DNA from: Cytidiella melzeri
Lineage: Eukaryota; Basidiomycota; Agaricomycetes; Polyporales; Irpicaceae
Assembly (NCBI GenBank): GCA_022592445.1
Contig: JABYQR010000491.1
Span: 1 to 27,002 of the forward strand
Direction: 5' to 3'
DNA: 27,002 nucleotides
The notes under the pieces are model-generated. The model searched no databases. It saw nothing but the letters and a program-made list of their open reading frames with translations, and had not been told where the DNA came from. Numbering within the stretch: position 1 is the stretch's first letter; each line of letters starts with the position of its first letter. Position numbers and translations under genes: made by a program. Positions 10,500 to 21,165 of this stretch are shown in pieces.

Positions 10500-12480
10500 C
10501 CCCCTTCACACTTCCCTTCCCCGTCCTTGGCGCTCTCGCTCTTGCCGTCGTCATCTCCCCCCAACCACCATCCTCTCTCTCTCCCCCCGCTGCTCAGATA
10601 CCCAGCACATACACAAACATCGTGGTTTGTGTTGGATTCGACCGTCTCACGCATAACTTGTTAACGCACATCCCACAGATTCACCACCTCCAGGCAAAAT
10701 TGTCCCTTCAACTTCGGACACGTTTGACGCATTATACCCACAATATATACCTATCATCTGCGCCCGACCTTCGATACTAACGTGTTGGAGAAGAAGGAAA
10801 GCTCGAGGGCGTAGACCAGTACATCACGTCGGACATCTCAGCGTTCTGCGACGCGTTCTCACAAGTCTAGTAAGCATGACTTCACATAATTGCAGAACAT
10901 AAAGTGCTGATTTGAGCCTAGCGGAAATATCCTCAAACTCTCCCTTGACCTCCTGCTCTTCACCTCCCAGCTTTCACGTACGCTCGGTGTGCGCGGTACA
11001 GTCCTACTCTTTGTCAACTATTATGTAACAGCGTGCATACTCCGTGCTGTAATACCCACGTTTGGGCGTCTGGCCGCTGTAGAAGCTAGACTGGAGGGCG
11101 AGTATTGCACTGGGATGGGAAGAGTAGGAAGAGATAGTGAGGAGGTCGCATTTTACAACGGTGGATCTAGAGAGAGGGACATCCTCTAGAGAGCGTATCT
11201 GAGGCTAATAAAGCACATAAACTCAATCTACAAGGCAAAACCAAGCATTTTTTGTTCATGTCTAACAAATGCTGACGTGACTTGTTGCATATATAGATCC
11301 GGATCACCTACAAATGGATGGAGGACTATGTGATCAAGTACTAGTGGAGTGCAGCAGGCTACGGATTGATCACCATTCCTGTGTTGCTTACCTGTAGGAA
11401 TCGAAGTGTGGGTGTACAAGCACCTTCTCCACGTGGAGAGCAAACAAATGACAAGGTTGCAAATCGCACTGAAAGTACGTTCATTTGCAAAATAACATAT
11501 CTAGCTTAGCAGTAGTTGAACTACCACTCTTGCAGCCTACATATCATTGAGACGTCTACTTCTGTCCTTGGCGGATGCCGGTGGGCAACTGATGTACGCC
11601 TCGAGAATTGCTTGAGCTTGCAGGCCTCACAACGCGTCTGTACACCCTATTGTCAACACTTCATGGCCTCAAACCACTCCCTACCATCACCCCATTGATA
11701 CAACCACCACCACCCATCATGACCACATCTTCAGTTTTGTCTCCCGCAACGGACCACTCAACCAATGCAGACAAAGTAGAGCTCTCTCACGTCGATGTCT
11801 CCGTCCCACAAAGCATTGTGACCACCAACGTCCCGCTTATTCTCGTCCACAACCTCTCTCTTTCTCTCAAACCCGGCAATCACCTTATGATTATCGGAAG
11901 CAATGGTGTCGGCAAAATGGGTGTCGCAGGGGTCATTTCCGGTTTATGAGCAGGGCGTTCCTACACCTCCAAACTTGCATCCTCCTCCTCCTTGGTCTCC
12001 CGCCCGCCAGGGAAGAAAGGCATGTTTGTTGTGCCGCAGAGGAGCTACATGGTTTCAGGGAGTTTGTTGGACCAGGTGATTTATCCAAACCCGTATGCGG
12101 AGTTTGTGGAGAGTGGGAGGGGGTGAAGGAGTTGAAGGGGATTTTGGAGGCGGTGAGTTTGGGGTATTTGCCAGATAGGGAGGGAGGTTGGTTTACGAGG
12201 AAGGAGTGGAGGGATGTCTTGAGTGGGGGTGAGAAGCAGAGGGCCCGTTTTGGTCCTTTTTTCTGAGTAAAGATATTGGGAGTTACTGATGGCGGCACTG
12301 TAGATGGCCATGGCAAGAGTCTTTTAGCATAAGCCCAAGTTTGCTGTCCTTAATGGTATGTTTTCATCTGGCACTCAAACGATGTCTATTGCTGATGCGT
12401 TGGTGCAGAATGTACGAGTGCTGTCTCGAGCGACGTGGAAGGGCGCATGTATGAGCATGCCAAGTCACTTGGTATAACAA
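10500..12480 (+). pseudogene. Decayed peroxisomal ABC half-transporter (ABCD/Pxa1-like)
   Basis: The pieces follow the ABCD order: transmembrane-domain part PSTYTN, LSLQLRTRLTHYTH, then EGVDQYITSD and SRTLGVRGT; the linker GRLAAVEARLEGEY and LIKHINSIYK; then the nucleotide-binding domain. ABCD proteins import very-long-chain acyl-CoA into peroxisomes. Damage seen: in-frame TAA at 10778, TAG at 11187 (at an expected Trp), TAG at 11342, a one-base frameshift near 11605, and a Walker A reading GSNGVGK (11896-11916) followed by Met where Ser/Thr coordinates Mg. There is a frameshift/stop at 11947, a TAG at 12325, and Walker B with Asn where the catalytic-domain Asp belongs (AVLNECTSAVSSDVEGR). 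The signature LSGGEKQR is intact at 12219-12242. Introns remain recognisable, for example 12356-12407. The donor after KQR reads GC instead of GT. The N-terminus is not found. Confidence 0.85.
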
Positions 12481-12742
12481 TGACACCCTCCAAGATCAGC
12501 TCAACCGTCCACTCGGCTCTCTGAGTGCGGTCATAGACCTCAAGTGACGCCGCATTCACCCGTGCAAGTCTATTCAACATGCCAGACTCACCCCAGACAA
12601 CCGTACGTCTTTGCCTCACACCCTGCCGCTGTATGCTGACTCTTTGCGTTGGCAATGGTACTCAGGTCCATTTTTGTGGTAAGTACATGTTCACCTTGCC
12701 GGTAGAAGGGACACCTGACCCTGACCACAGATTTATTCAGCA

Positions 12743-14223
12743 ATGTGGAGTGCAACAGAGGAAGCTTTGTCACTGCTTGCTTCAACCACTAATCGTTGTC
12801 ATGCAGACGCCATCGTTGTTTGGGACTGGGCCATAGCGCTGCCTAGAGAATATCATTTGTGAGTGGCGCGGTAGCTTATTGCCGACGCGCGTACACAACG
12901 CTGACGATGTTGCAGATATGGAAGACGCATTGGACGCCGGTCAAAGTTGCGTACTTGCTCTGTCGGTGAGCCTCGAAGTCATGTGTGCAATTTACTTCAA
13001 GCTAACAAACTCCCGTCCACCAGCTATTGGGTCATTGCTGTGGTAGCATACCTTCTATGGGCCTTCTGCACGAACCACACGTTGAGGAGTGCAAGAATAT
13101 CTATCGCGTGAGTAGTTGAAGTCTTGTGGACCTGATAGTGTTAGAGTATTCAATGCGTATCAATCAGATTCCCGTTGCACTTGCAATGTGGAATCAAGTC
13201 ACCTCAGAGGTCATCCTGGTCATCCGAACCTATGCATTTTCAATCGCAACAACTATATTCTGACCCTTCTAGTCGTTGCCCTGGCCGAGTGGTCGCTCCA
13301 ACTATATGTGGATACCTCTGAGATGCTACGTACGCACACCATTTTTTTTGCGCATACAGTTCATTCAATGGATTTGGTCAGTACTCCCTTCTACAAGAGA
13401 CAGGGCCAGCCTTCCAATGTCCAAGCTTACTCGGCGCATCTGCTAGGTTAGTGGTTTGCTCCAGATTTTTTTTCCGGATTCTGACGTTTTCCTGATAGGT
13501 TTCTTTGTGAGTGCAGTGTTGCTTGAAACTGGGTCTCGCTCACATTGCTTTCTCATCATCCAGATTGCCCCGCTACTTTACAATACTATTTCACCGTCAT
13601 GACAGTTGTTAAAGCCATCACCATCCGCCGTAGGAGCAGTGGCCCAAGCAGCCAACTTATCCAGAGATTTCTTCGCAAGAGTATCATGGGTGTCTTTTAT
13701 TATCTGATGATATAAATTGCCCATCTTGTACGTATTGTATTCATATATTTGCGCCGGCAATCACTCTGTCCTCCAGATCAACGGGATATTTTACTTGCAG
13801 TACGTATCATCTACGGCATCTTTGATATGAAATAAGCTAATATTCCATAGGCCACGCCAATCCATCTCTGCTATATGCATTCCTCTCAGCGTTATGCTGT
13901 TCCCAGTGCTTGCTTGCCGCTTGGTAGTGGAGTTGCGCAAGCGCGGCGCTCAAACAGTGGCACAGTTGACGGGTACAATGGCATTCACTGCTGGAGTCAG
14001 CTACTCAAAGTCGAGTCCCAGCTCTTTGTTCTCAGGTGGTTTTGGATTCATTAGCAATAGAACAGGAGCCAGGATCATTATGCAACCTCAGGGAGAGGTG
14101 CTGAGCACTCTGGGAAGCATTCCAGGTGATGCGTTGGCCAGCACAAGTGTATATTCTCACTGTTACTACTTTACATACATCGCAATTGTTACTGTAAACC
14201 TCAATTTGAGAGTAATTGCCTGA
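12743..14223 (+). pseudogene. Decayed DUF6533-type multi-pass membrane protein
   Basis: The conceptual pieces follow the DUF6533 family layout of agaricomycete integral membrane proteins of unknown function: ADAIVVWDWAIALPREYHF, then WKTHWTPVKVAYLLCR, YWVIAVVAYLLWAF, IPVALAMWNQVTSEVILVI, NNYILTLLVVALAEW, TVVKAITIRRRSSGPSS, and PRQSISAICIPLSVML ending in the ORF at 13894-14223. Hydrophobic helices recur as expected. Introns are visible, for example at about 13116-13166 and 13443-13498. Breaks: apparent single-base losses near 12856, 13083, 13237 and 13590 (several beside T or G runs) and an in-frame TAA at 13713. The start at 12743 (MWSATEEALSLLA) is the first Met of the matching frame; upstream exons may be missing. 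Either a genuine pseudogene or partly an assembly artefact at homopolymers. Confidence 0.75.
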
Positions 14224-14672
14224 TACCCATGCATGGTATAGCAATATAAAGGCGTGTGATTGTTGTTGCAACACATGCAACACGCTGCAAATATCATGCA
14301 TTAACTGATGAGTGGGTGTGTAACATTGAGACATAGTGTGATATAGACTACAGGTGTTGTATGATACTGCAATGTAAACTACAGGTGGGCATACAATATT
14401 GCGCCATTATGCAATGTGAATTTGAGCGTGGAGCATTGTTAACTCGTCAGGTGCAAGATGAATTTTTTATGAACTGATATTTAATCCTTCAAACATTATA
14501 TTGCAAGTCGGACTTTACATTGGTAGGTGAACTAATATAGCTTTTTTGTGATTTTCCAGACGACTGTACCACCCCAAGAACTCAAACCAGTTCGCTCTGA
14601 GTTCTAAAAAGACGGGCAGAGGCCAACCTATGTTCATGTAAAACATTGACATGCTGTGCCGAGTCCAGAGCT
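14224..14672. other. AT-rich spacer
   Basis: No gene seen. Repeated short words (GCAACAC, CTACAGGTG) occur. A minus-strand ORF at 14515-14739 reads FYMNIGWPLPVFLELRANW and may be an out-of-frame tail of the helicase relic that follows. Confidence 0.3.
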
Positions 14673-15800
14673 CTATGGGAGGAGACAGGTGGGCATGTTC
14701 AGAGAAGGAGGCAAGAGTTGTTGATGGACTGAACAGCAAAGAATGTTTAAAAGCCGCGTGTTACCATAAAGGGATAAAAAATTGCTGCCACTAGCAGAGA
14801 TTGGAATAGTAATACTATTAGTTTGTAATATATAGAATCCATCTAGTTTGATTGGTATTGGCGGCAAAGTTAGTTCTACAAACAACACATCTAATGTACT
14901 GTGATTTGCCTCTATAGGCTTAGATTTCCATCCAACTACAACAACTTCTGCTACATCATTTACACAACATTCTGTTGCTTTGTTCTATTTATTTATAATA
15001 GGCATTCCTATACAAATACCTAATTTGCCAGGATGGTTTCCATTGTTGCTTGGAGGCAATAATCAAAACACAGCTTGATTATGTGGACGAAGGCAGTCAG
15101 TATTTGGTGATAGATCTGCTTCTATTTTACAGATCTTTTCAGAAAGCTTTGTCTCATCATTGTTGGAGCTATCATAATCCACAGAGTAAAAAATAACTCA
15201 GATGTTGATGGGCCTCTTGCAAGAATTGCTCTGCTTGTCTGTCATTGAGTTTATCTCTACTCGCATTGTAAGATGTTATAGTCTACACATTACGGAACAC
15301 AGTAATTAACCACATTGGTCAACTTTTTGAAATACCAGCTATTCTAGTTCTCAGAAAAGTAACATCTTCTTTGGTACAAGACTTGTATCCTAGCAAAGTG
15401 CAGAATTGTGCATCTTCATCTGTCTGTGAATTTTGTATCATGTTGCTGTGTAAGGTGACAGGAGTTGTAATTGATGCCATATTGCTTCACTTGAAGCAGT
15501 TTGCTGATCTTCATGGGACCGTTTTGTATGGATAATAGACTGAACTATACCTGAATAGAGGGTGTTTCTTGTTGATACTGGGGGAAGCTGCGCAAAGTCT
15601 CCTGCAAAGATGACATGTTTCCCTCCAAACGGTTCACTCTAATTTTCCAAGGCCATACATATTTGCCAGCTAATATTGTCTAAATTTAAACAATCAATCA
15701 TTGATATCTCATCCATCAATAAGTGGTCTACATGCTGCAAGTTACGTTTAACTTCACTTGGAGTACCTAGCTATTCAAGGTTTCAACATGTTATGAATGT
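14673..15800 (-). pseudogene. Pif1-type helicase relic (Helitron/Helentron class)
   Basis: Read leftwards from about 15790, the minus strand shows Pif1/RecD-like helicase motifs: Walker B region LLMDEISMIDCLNLDNISW (core at 15716-15693), motif FGGKHVIFAGDFAQLPPV (about 15630-15571), then EAIWHQLQLLSPYTAT and, far downstream, LFVELTLPPIPIKLDGF (14888 onward). These belong to the helicase carried by eukaryotic rolling-circle transposons, which unwinds DNA during transposition. Stops interrupt it (for example at 15642-15640 between the two motifs) and the Walker A region and the N-terminal Rep nuclease are not found. It is therefore dead. It lies just left of a Helentron-like 3' end at 16135, but is encoded on the opposite strand from the orientation that end implies. 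Confidence 0.75.
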
Positions 15801-16094
15801 TAGTGGATATAATTACATACTGTGTGGCCTCATTTACAATGGGAATAGTCACTATACCTCTTGTATAGTAAGTGATAACGGGAATTTATAGTTCTACAAT
15901 GGTATAAGTACAGGTAGACATACTGAATATGACAGAAACATGATTGGTGGAAACTGCAACATGTTGGCATCAGCAAAACATGATCCGACCAGTTCTGTAG
16001 CAATGTATACATGTTGTGATGCTTAAGATACCTGTGTAAGATTTGCTTCTTGATTTATCTATATCTATGATATTGTGAGAAATTTATAAGTCTT

Positions 16095-16135
16095 CAGGAA
16101 TTGTACTTGCCGCTTGCCGGCCCTACTAACACTAG
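16095..16135 (+). mobile_element. 3' terminus of a Helentron-like element
   Basis: The inner repeat CAGGAATTGTA (16095-16105) is followed by a 30-nt tail (16106-16135) ending CTAG and flanked by T. The tail holds a small hairpin GCCG-CTTGC-CGGC about 10 nt before the CTAG. The same inner repeat plus a 30-nt tail (26 of 30 identical, all differences transitions) forms the left end of the element at 17632-21591 on the other strand. A 5' end for this copy was not found to the left. Confidence 0.6.
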
Positions 16136-16169
16136 TCTTTGCTATCAAAAACTCTCATGACTCGCCTGT

Positions 16170-16830
16170 TGATATGGATAGTCCAACAGAGACCGGATTT
16201 TTCCAACAATGTCACAAGTTTACAGCCTTAGGCGCCTATCTAGAGTGCTTATTTTCCAGCTAGGAGTGTTACCAGACCTAACCCTAACCTGAGTCACGTG
16301 ACATCCTGCCTTATTTATCAATAGTCCAGACCCAAACCCTAGACTCAATCTGGAGCGGTTCCAGATCAACCTAGGCTATTGTTCTATTGTTCAACTTCCA
16401 TTGATAGGGATTCCCCAGGGATTCCCCCAGTTCCTATTGTCCTATTATCTTCCGTCTATTGTCTTTTGTCTATTGTTAGGGATTCCCCCAGTTCCTATTG
16501 TTCTATTGTTTCTGATGCTATTATTCTAATGTCTATTGTTCTAGTCCTATTGTTCTATGTACCCTGGTCCTTGACAGTTACTCAGGTCCTTGACAGTTAA
16601 CCTGGTCCGTTATTGTTCTATTGTTACTCCAGCCCCACAGTTACTCCAGTCCCTAGTGTGGGAACTGGTGCACAGACCACCCAGACACAGTATATATAGT
16701 ACCCCTTACCCTCCCTGGTTCTGCATCTTGACCTCTTCGTCATTTGCACTGCCAGGTGAGTTACTCAATGTAACCTAGTATAGGCTTAATATTAACTTCG
16801 TCATTTGCACTGCCAGTATCCAGCCTCTGA
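16170..16830 (+). repeat. 5' LTR of the gypsy remnant (right border approximate)
   Basis: The first 270 bp match the LTR copy at 23061-23320 with scattered substitutions. The middle is built from recurring CTATTGTT words (16374-16625). A TATA-like TATATATAG lies at 16691-16699. A 21-bp segment is directly repeated at 16735-16755 and 16796-16816. The right border is uncertain because the other LTR is truncated. Confidence 0.7.
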
Positions 16831-16899
16831 GCCTGCTTGCCTGCTTATCATCGACTTTGACCTTGTTGTCGTCGTTGGAAATCCACTTCCACTTCCACT

Positions 16900-17395
16900 C
16901 CCCCTCTTCTCTGCCCTTGTTTAGGGTTTAGCAGTATAGCAGCAGTCGCTCCGCGACACCTGAGTGGAAACAACGGAACACTCTTTGTAATGATTCTAGG
17001 TTGTTTGCTTGTTGTTTTGATCCTACCCATTGTGGAAACTACAAAGGAAACCTTTTGAGAGGTGTCACAACAATCTCCGATAAGTTTTGGCCGGAAACCA
17101 CAGCCAATAGGATCTGGAAATGTTGTCGTTGATTCCTCATTGTTTCCTACTGAAACCATCTGGAAGCACGCTGTCCACTCAGGAAGGAAACAATGATGAA
17201 GTTGCGTGGTGATATTGAGGTGATTTCCGGAGAGTTTCCGGCGGAGATATTTTGTTAACCGGTTTCATTATTTCCATGTTATTGGCGATGGAAACTACAG
17301 AGAATACACTTGATTGTTTCTACATATTTACCACATTATTCCTGGAGGAAACAACACCACTGTTACGCTGTGACCACAGTTTGCAGCTCGTGTCA
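16900..17395. other. Unexplained spacer dense in GGAAAC/GTTTCC motifs
   Basis: Occupies the place where gag and reverse transcriptase would be. GGAAAC or its complement recurs about nine times between 16966 and 17352 (for example at 16967, 17034, 17047, 17094, 17187, 17290, 17348). No coding sequence. It may be the body of another small element with clustered protein-binding motifs. Confidence 0.45.
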
Positions 17396-17400
17396 TGCAA

Positions 17401-17631
17401 GTGTTGTACAAACAGCTAGGCATCACTGGCGCTATGACTACCGCCTACCACCCTCAGGCCAATGGTCAAACAGAAAGAACCAATCAAGAGGTAGAAAAGA
17501 TTCTACAACTCTTTGATGACCATTGACAAGATGATTGGGCAGAATACATCCCAGTGGCTGAATTTGCCATCAACTCCCAGGTTAACTCATCTACTCGGCA
17601 CTCTCTGTTTGAAGTCATGTATGGGTATCTA
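17401..17631 (+). pseudogene. Integrase core fragment (gypsy pol, C-terminal half of RVE domain)
   Basis: The frame reads YKQLGITGAMTTAYHPQ, then ANGQTERTNQEVEKILQLF and, after an in-frame TGA at 17524, DDWAEYIPVAEFAINSQ and FEVMYGY. TAYHPQ-x-NGQTER is the hallmark of Ty3/gypsy integrases and contains the catalytic-domain helix near the third acidic residue (the Glu of ERTNQE). The reading is cut at TATCTA (17626-17631) by the element that follows; it resumes at about 21593 with PDFTIPMG. Integrase inserts element cDNA into chromatin. Dead copy. Confidence 0.85.
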
Positions 17632-17672
17632 CTAGCGTTAGCAAGGCCGGCAAGCAGCAAGTACAATTCCTG

Positions 17673-18390
17673 GGGATTGAATGAAAGTAAACTTGGTGCT
17701 GGTAGAAGCCTGAACAAGTAATTCTGTTGGGAATAGCTTTTCCAATGAGTAATGTATATTAAGTTGGTGGTTTGTCTTCACTGGAGCACACAATCATTCA
17801 TGAAAAAAGAGGGACTATGCTGTATTGTTTGAAGTGCAACAATGGGTGTGAGTACAGAATTGACACAAGTTTGTGGAGTAGAGCATGGAGATAAAGATTG
17901 TTTGACATGTATCTTCTTCTTAATGGTGTTGAACTATGTTAAATAATCTAGATACAATTTGGTAAACTACAGGAGCAGAGCTACAAGTGATTTTGTTATT
18001 GAGAGCAAATTGAATAAATCATATAGCATGAAATAGTTAATTGCACCTGTGACTTTGTTATCACAAGGAACCTCAGTAAACAATTCTGTGCCTGGTAAGG
18101 ACCTTGCCAAGTTAGCTGGTCATCAATATTGACTGTATTACAGGCATTTGCTATTGTGGCACCTTTGATAGGCAACTTGATCTGGGATAAAGTGACTGTA
18201 CTACAATTGACAAATTTGGTTGTGGGAACAGGAGCCATACATTGGTGAAGGTAGTCACCAATGGTAACAAGGAACTCCATCTATCTTGTCATTAATCTTG
18301 TGCAGTGCTCACTGCTGATTCCAGAAATTTACTTGCTTCAAGAATGAAGGGCTTGAGGGTGTCTCATTGGATCAATTGCTGAAACATGTT
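17673..18390. other. Non-coding interior of the Helentron-like element
   Basis: AT-rich sequence without recognisable protein, RNA or repeat; it separates the 3' terminal structure from the satellite array. Confidence 0.4.
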
Positions 18391-18394
18391 ACAT

Positions 18395-19640
18395 GTGTCC
18401 TGTTGATGTCTGCACTGCCTCACCCCCATTGGAGCTGCCACAGGCTGGGTTCTGATTGTAACTCCTGCTTATAGAACAACTAGTGGTTGTGAAACTGTGT
18501 GGAAGAATCAATGGCAGTGCTCTACGGTGATGCAACCACGTGCTGTTGATGTCTGAACTGCATCAGCCCCACTAGAACTGCCACAGGCTGTGTTGTGATT
18601 GTAACTCCTCCTTAGAGAGCAACTAATGGCTGTGAAACTTTGTGGAACAATCTGATGCAGTGGTTGCTGCTGATGCAACCACGGTCTGAGCTGCATCACC
18701 CCTATTGGAACTGCCACAGACTGTGTTCTGATTGTAACTCCCGCTTAGGGAGAAGTGTTTGTGAAACCTTGTGACCAATTGAATGCAGTGCTTGCTGCCA
18801 ACACAACCATGCACTGTTCATGTCTGAACTGCCTCACCCCCACTGGAACTGCCACAGTTGTAACTCTTGCTTAGAAAGTAGTGGTTGTGAAACTTAGTGG
18901 ACCAATTGAATGCAGCGCTGGCAGCTGATAAAACCGCATCCGGCTGATATCTGCACTACCTCACCCCCACTAGAACTGCCACAGGCTGTGTTTTGATTTT
19001 AATTCCTGCTTATAGAGTAACTGGTGGTTGTGAAACTGTATGGAAGAATCAAAGGCAGTGCTCTATGCTGATGCAACCACGTTCTGTTCATGTTTGAACT
19101 GCCTCAGCCCCATCAGAACCACCACAGGCTATGTTCTGATTGTAACCCCTCCTGAGAGAGCAATTAATGGTTGTGAAAATTTGTGGAACAATCCGATGCA
19201 GTGCTTGCTGCTGATGCAACCATGTCCTGTTGATGTCTGAGCTGCCTCACCTCTATTGGAACTGCTACAGGTTGTGTTCTGATTGTAACTTCTGCTTATA
19301 GAGCAACTGGTGGTTGTGAAACTGTATGGAAGAATCAAAGGCGGTGCTCTACGGTGATGCAACCACATCCTGTTGATGTCTCAACTGTATCAGCCCCACT
19401 AGAACTTCCACAGGTTGTGTTTAGATTGGAACTCCTCCTTAGAGAGCAACTAATGGTTGTGAACATTTGTGCAACAATCCAATGCAGTGCTTGCTGCTGA
19501 TGCAACTATGTACTGTTAATGTCTGAACTGCCTCACCTCTAATGGAACTGCTACAGGCTGTGTTTTGATTTTAACTCCTGCTTAGAAACCAACTAACAGT
19601 TGTGAAACTTTGTGGAACAATCAGATACAGTACTCACTAC
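18395..19640. repeat. Tandem satellite of about 143 bp units, dimeric organisation
   Basis: The word GATTGTAACT or a close variant recurs at 18454, 18597, 18730, 18858, 18995, 19138, 19281, 19424 and 19567; the last five are exactly 143 bp apart. Two subtypes alternate: one carries GGAAGAATCAA (18501, 19042, 19328; the last two 286 bp apart), the other GGAACAATC with TGCTGATGCAACCA. So the repeat is a roughly 286-bp dimer with small deletions in older copies. ORFs over it are by-products of the repeat. Confidence 0.8.
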
Positions 19641-19819
19641 TAGTGCAGCCACAAATTCACATTGTCGAAGAATGTAGGGATTAAGAATTTGTAGTTAGCT
19701 TCCAAAGTACTGGTCATTCTTGCTCAGAGCCAATACTATGTGTGGCATGTCTTCTAATTGTATTCCTTGTTTGGAGAGCAAGCAATGTCTGTAGATTGCT
19801 GCACATGGACCTGATCAGA

Positions 19820-21165
19820 CACTACGTCAAATACAGGATTTTCCAGCTTCAAAACAGTTGAAAAAAGCGTGAACTATCGCACGACCAGATCTAAGATTGG
19901 ATGAGTCAGAAAATAATGTAAAAATTCAGTTTGTGGGTTCTGGATTTCAACCGTTGAAAAATCATGCAGTAAAGTGTTGTGAGGTGCCAAGTTCAGTGAT
20001 TTAATCTTGTCCAGGATTTGTGAGGTAGCAAAATTGTGACCGTCAGCATGATTTTACTTACTTCAGAAATTTGTAATGATTTTGAAGTTAGCAAAATGCT
20101 GCACTAATTCTGCAAGATTTTGCAAGTTGAACAAATGTGGTTCAATGCTACTGCCAATAGCTCAAAGTTGTCCATGGCTTTTTCTGCTTTCAAATTCAAT
20201 GTACTATTCATACCTCAAATCCTATGCAGAGTACAGAGTTTTGCAGCTGACAAATCTGCAAGAAAATTAATCCAAAAATTTTGAATCTAAAGGCAGCATT
20301 TTGTGGTCAAGAAAACCGTTGATCAATGCATCCATGATTGGTATGGTTTTGTAGCATGTAAAATCCTGTGTCGAACTGTACATACAGACAAAGTAGTCCT
20401 TAGTCCCTAGTCTGCAGGCTGTCTGAAGTCGAAAATGAACATGTGCTGTGCCAAGTACTACAGTCAGTACAAACTACGGCCTAGGACTACGGACTACAGA
20501 CCACAGACTACGGACTACGGACAAAGGGCAAAGGACTAGTTAGTCTGTATGTACGTTTAGGAGCAGAATTTCCATGCTCCAAAATCTTACTAATGATGCA
20601 TGCGTTTCACCAACGGTTTTGTCAACTGCAAAATGCTGACTTTTTAATCAGAATTTTGGAAACAATTCCCTCAAATATCCATCAGCCCAAAAACTCTGCG
20701 CTCTGCATAGGATTTAAGGCATGGATAGTACATCAGATTTGCAAGCAGAAAAAGCCTACTGCAAATTGTGAGCTCTCAGCACTAGCATTGAATCATGTTT
20801 GTTTAGCTTGCAAAATCTTGTCGCCAGAGCAAAATTAGTGCAGAATTTTGCTCACTGGAAAAGAGAAATCACAATTCTGACCTCAGTCACGCATTGTACA
20901 AAGATTTATGTGTATATAAAACCCAGCTGAGAGTCACAGTTTTCATACCTCATAAATTGTATGCACCAGCAACATTTTTTCAGCTACTAAATCTCGCACC
21001 TTACATGGCTTTACTGCATGATTTTTCCAACGGTTCAAATCCAGAACCCACAAACTAAATTTTTGCATCATTTTCTGACCCATCCAATCTTAGATCTGGT
21101 CGTGCGATAGTTCACGCTTTTTTCAACCATTTTTGATGCTGGAAAATCCGGTATTTGACGTAGTG
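19820..21165. mobile_element. Non-autonomous CACTA (EnSpm/CMC-type) element
   Basis: 1346 bp with inverted repeats of about 169 bp (19820-19988 and 20996-21165), roughly 90 percent identical by eye. Termini read CACTACGTCAAATAC and its complement, the CACTA signature. A 3-bp target duplication AGA flanks it (19817-19819 and 21166-21168), the size known for this superfamily. The interior has repeated subterminal-like words (GCAAAATGCTG, TTTGCAAG) and no transposase. It sits inside the Helentron-like element, so it inserted later. Confidence 0.85.
20378..20554. repeat. 177-bp inverted-repeat insert inside the CACTA element
   Basis: Ends read GTACATACAGAC and GTCTGTATGTAC with further pairing (AGTCCTT against AAGGACT). 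The interior has recurrent GGACTACGGACTAC-type words at about 20484-20521. Probably a small foldback/MITE nested in the CACTA interior; a target duplication is not obvious. Confidence 0.55.

Noticed and set aside
12386..12655. Minus-strand ORF of 89 codons
   Set aside because: Overlaps the plus-strand Walker B exon of the ABC transporter relic; shadow.
16132..16136. Canonical Helitron 3' end (CTRR then T, A|T insertion)
   Set aside because: The CTAG end fits, but the asymmetric inverted repeats and T|T flanks fit Helentron/Helitron2 better.
16260..16350. Telomere-like CCCTAA words in the gypsy LTR
   Set aside because: Only single isolated occurrences, also present in the other LTR copy; not an interstitial telomere array.
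18508..19368. ORFs of 63-79 codons over the satellite
   Set aside because: They repeat with the 143-bp unit and carry no domain; by-products of the repeat.
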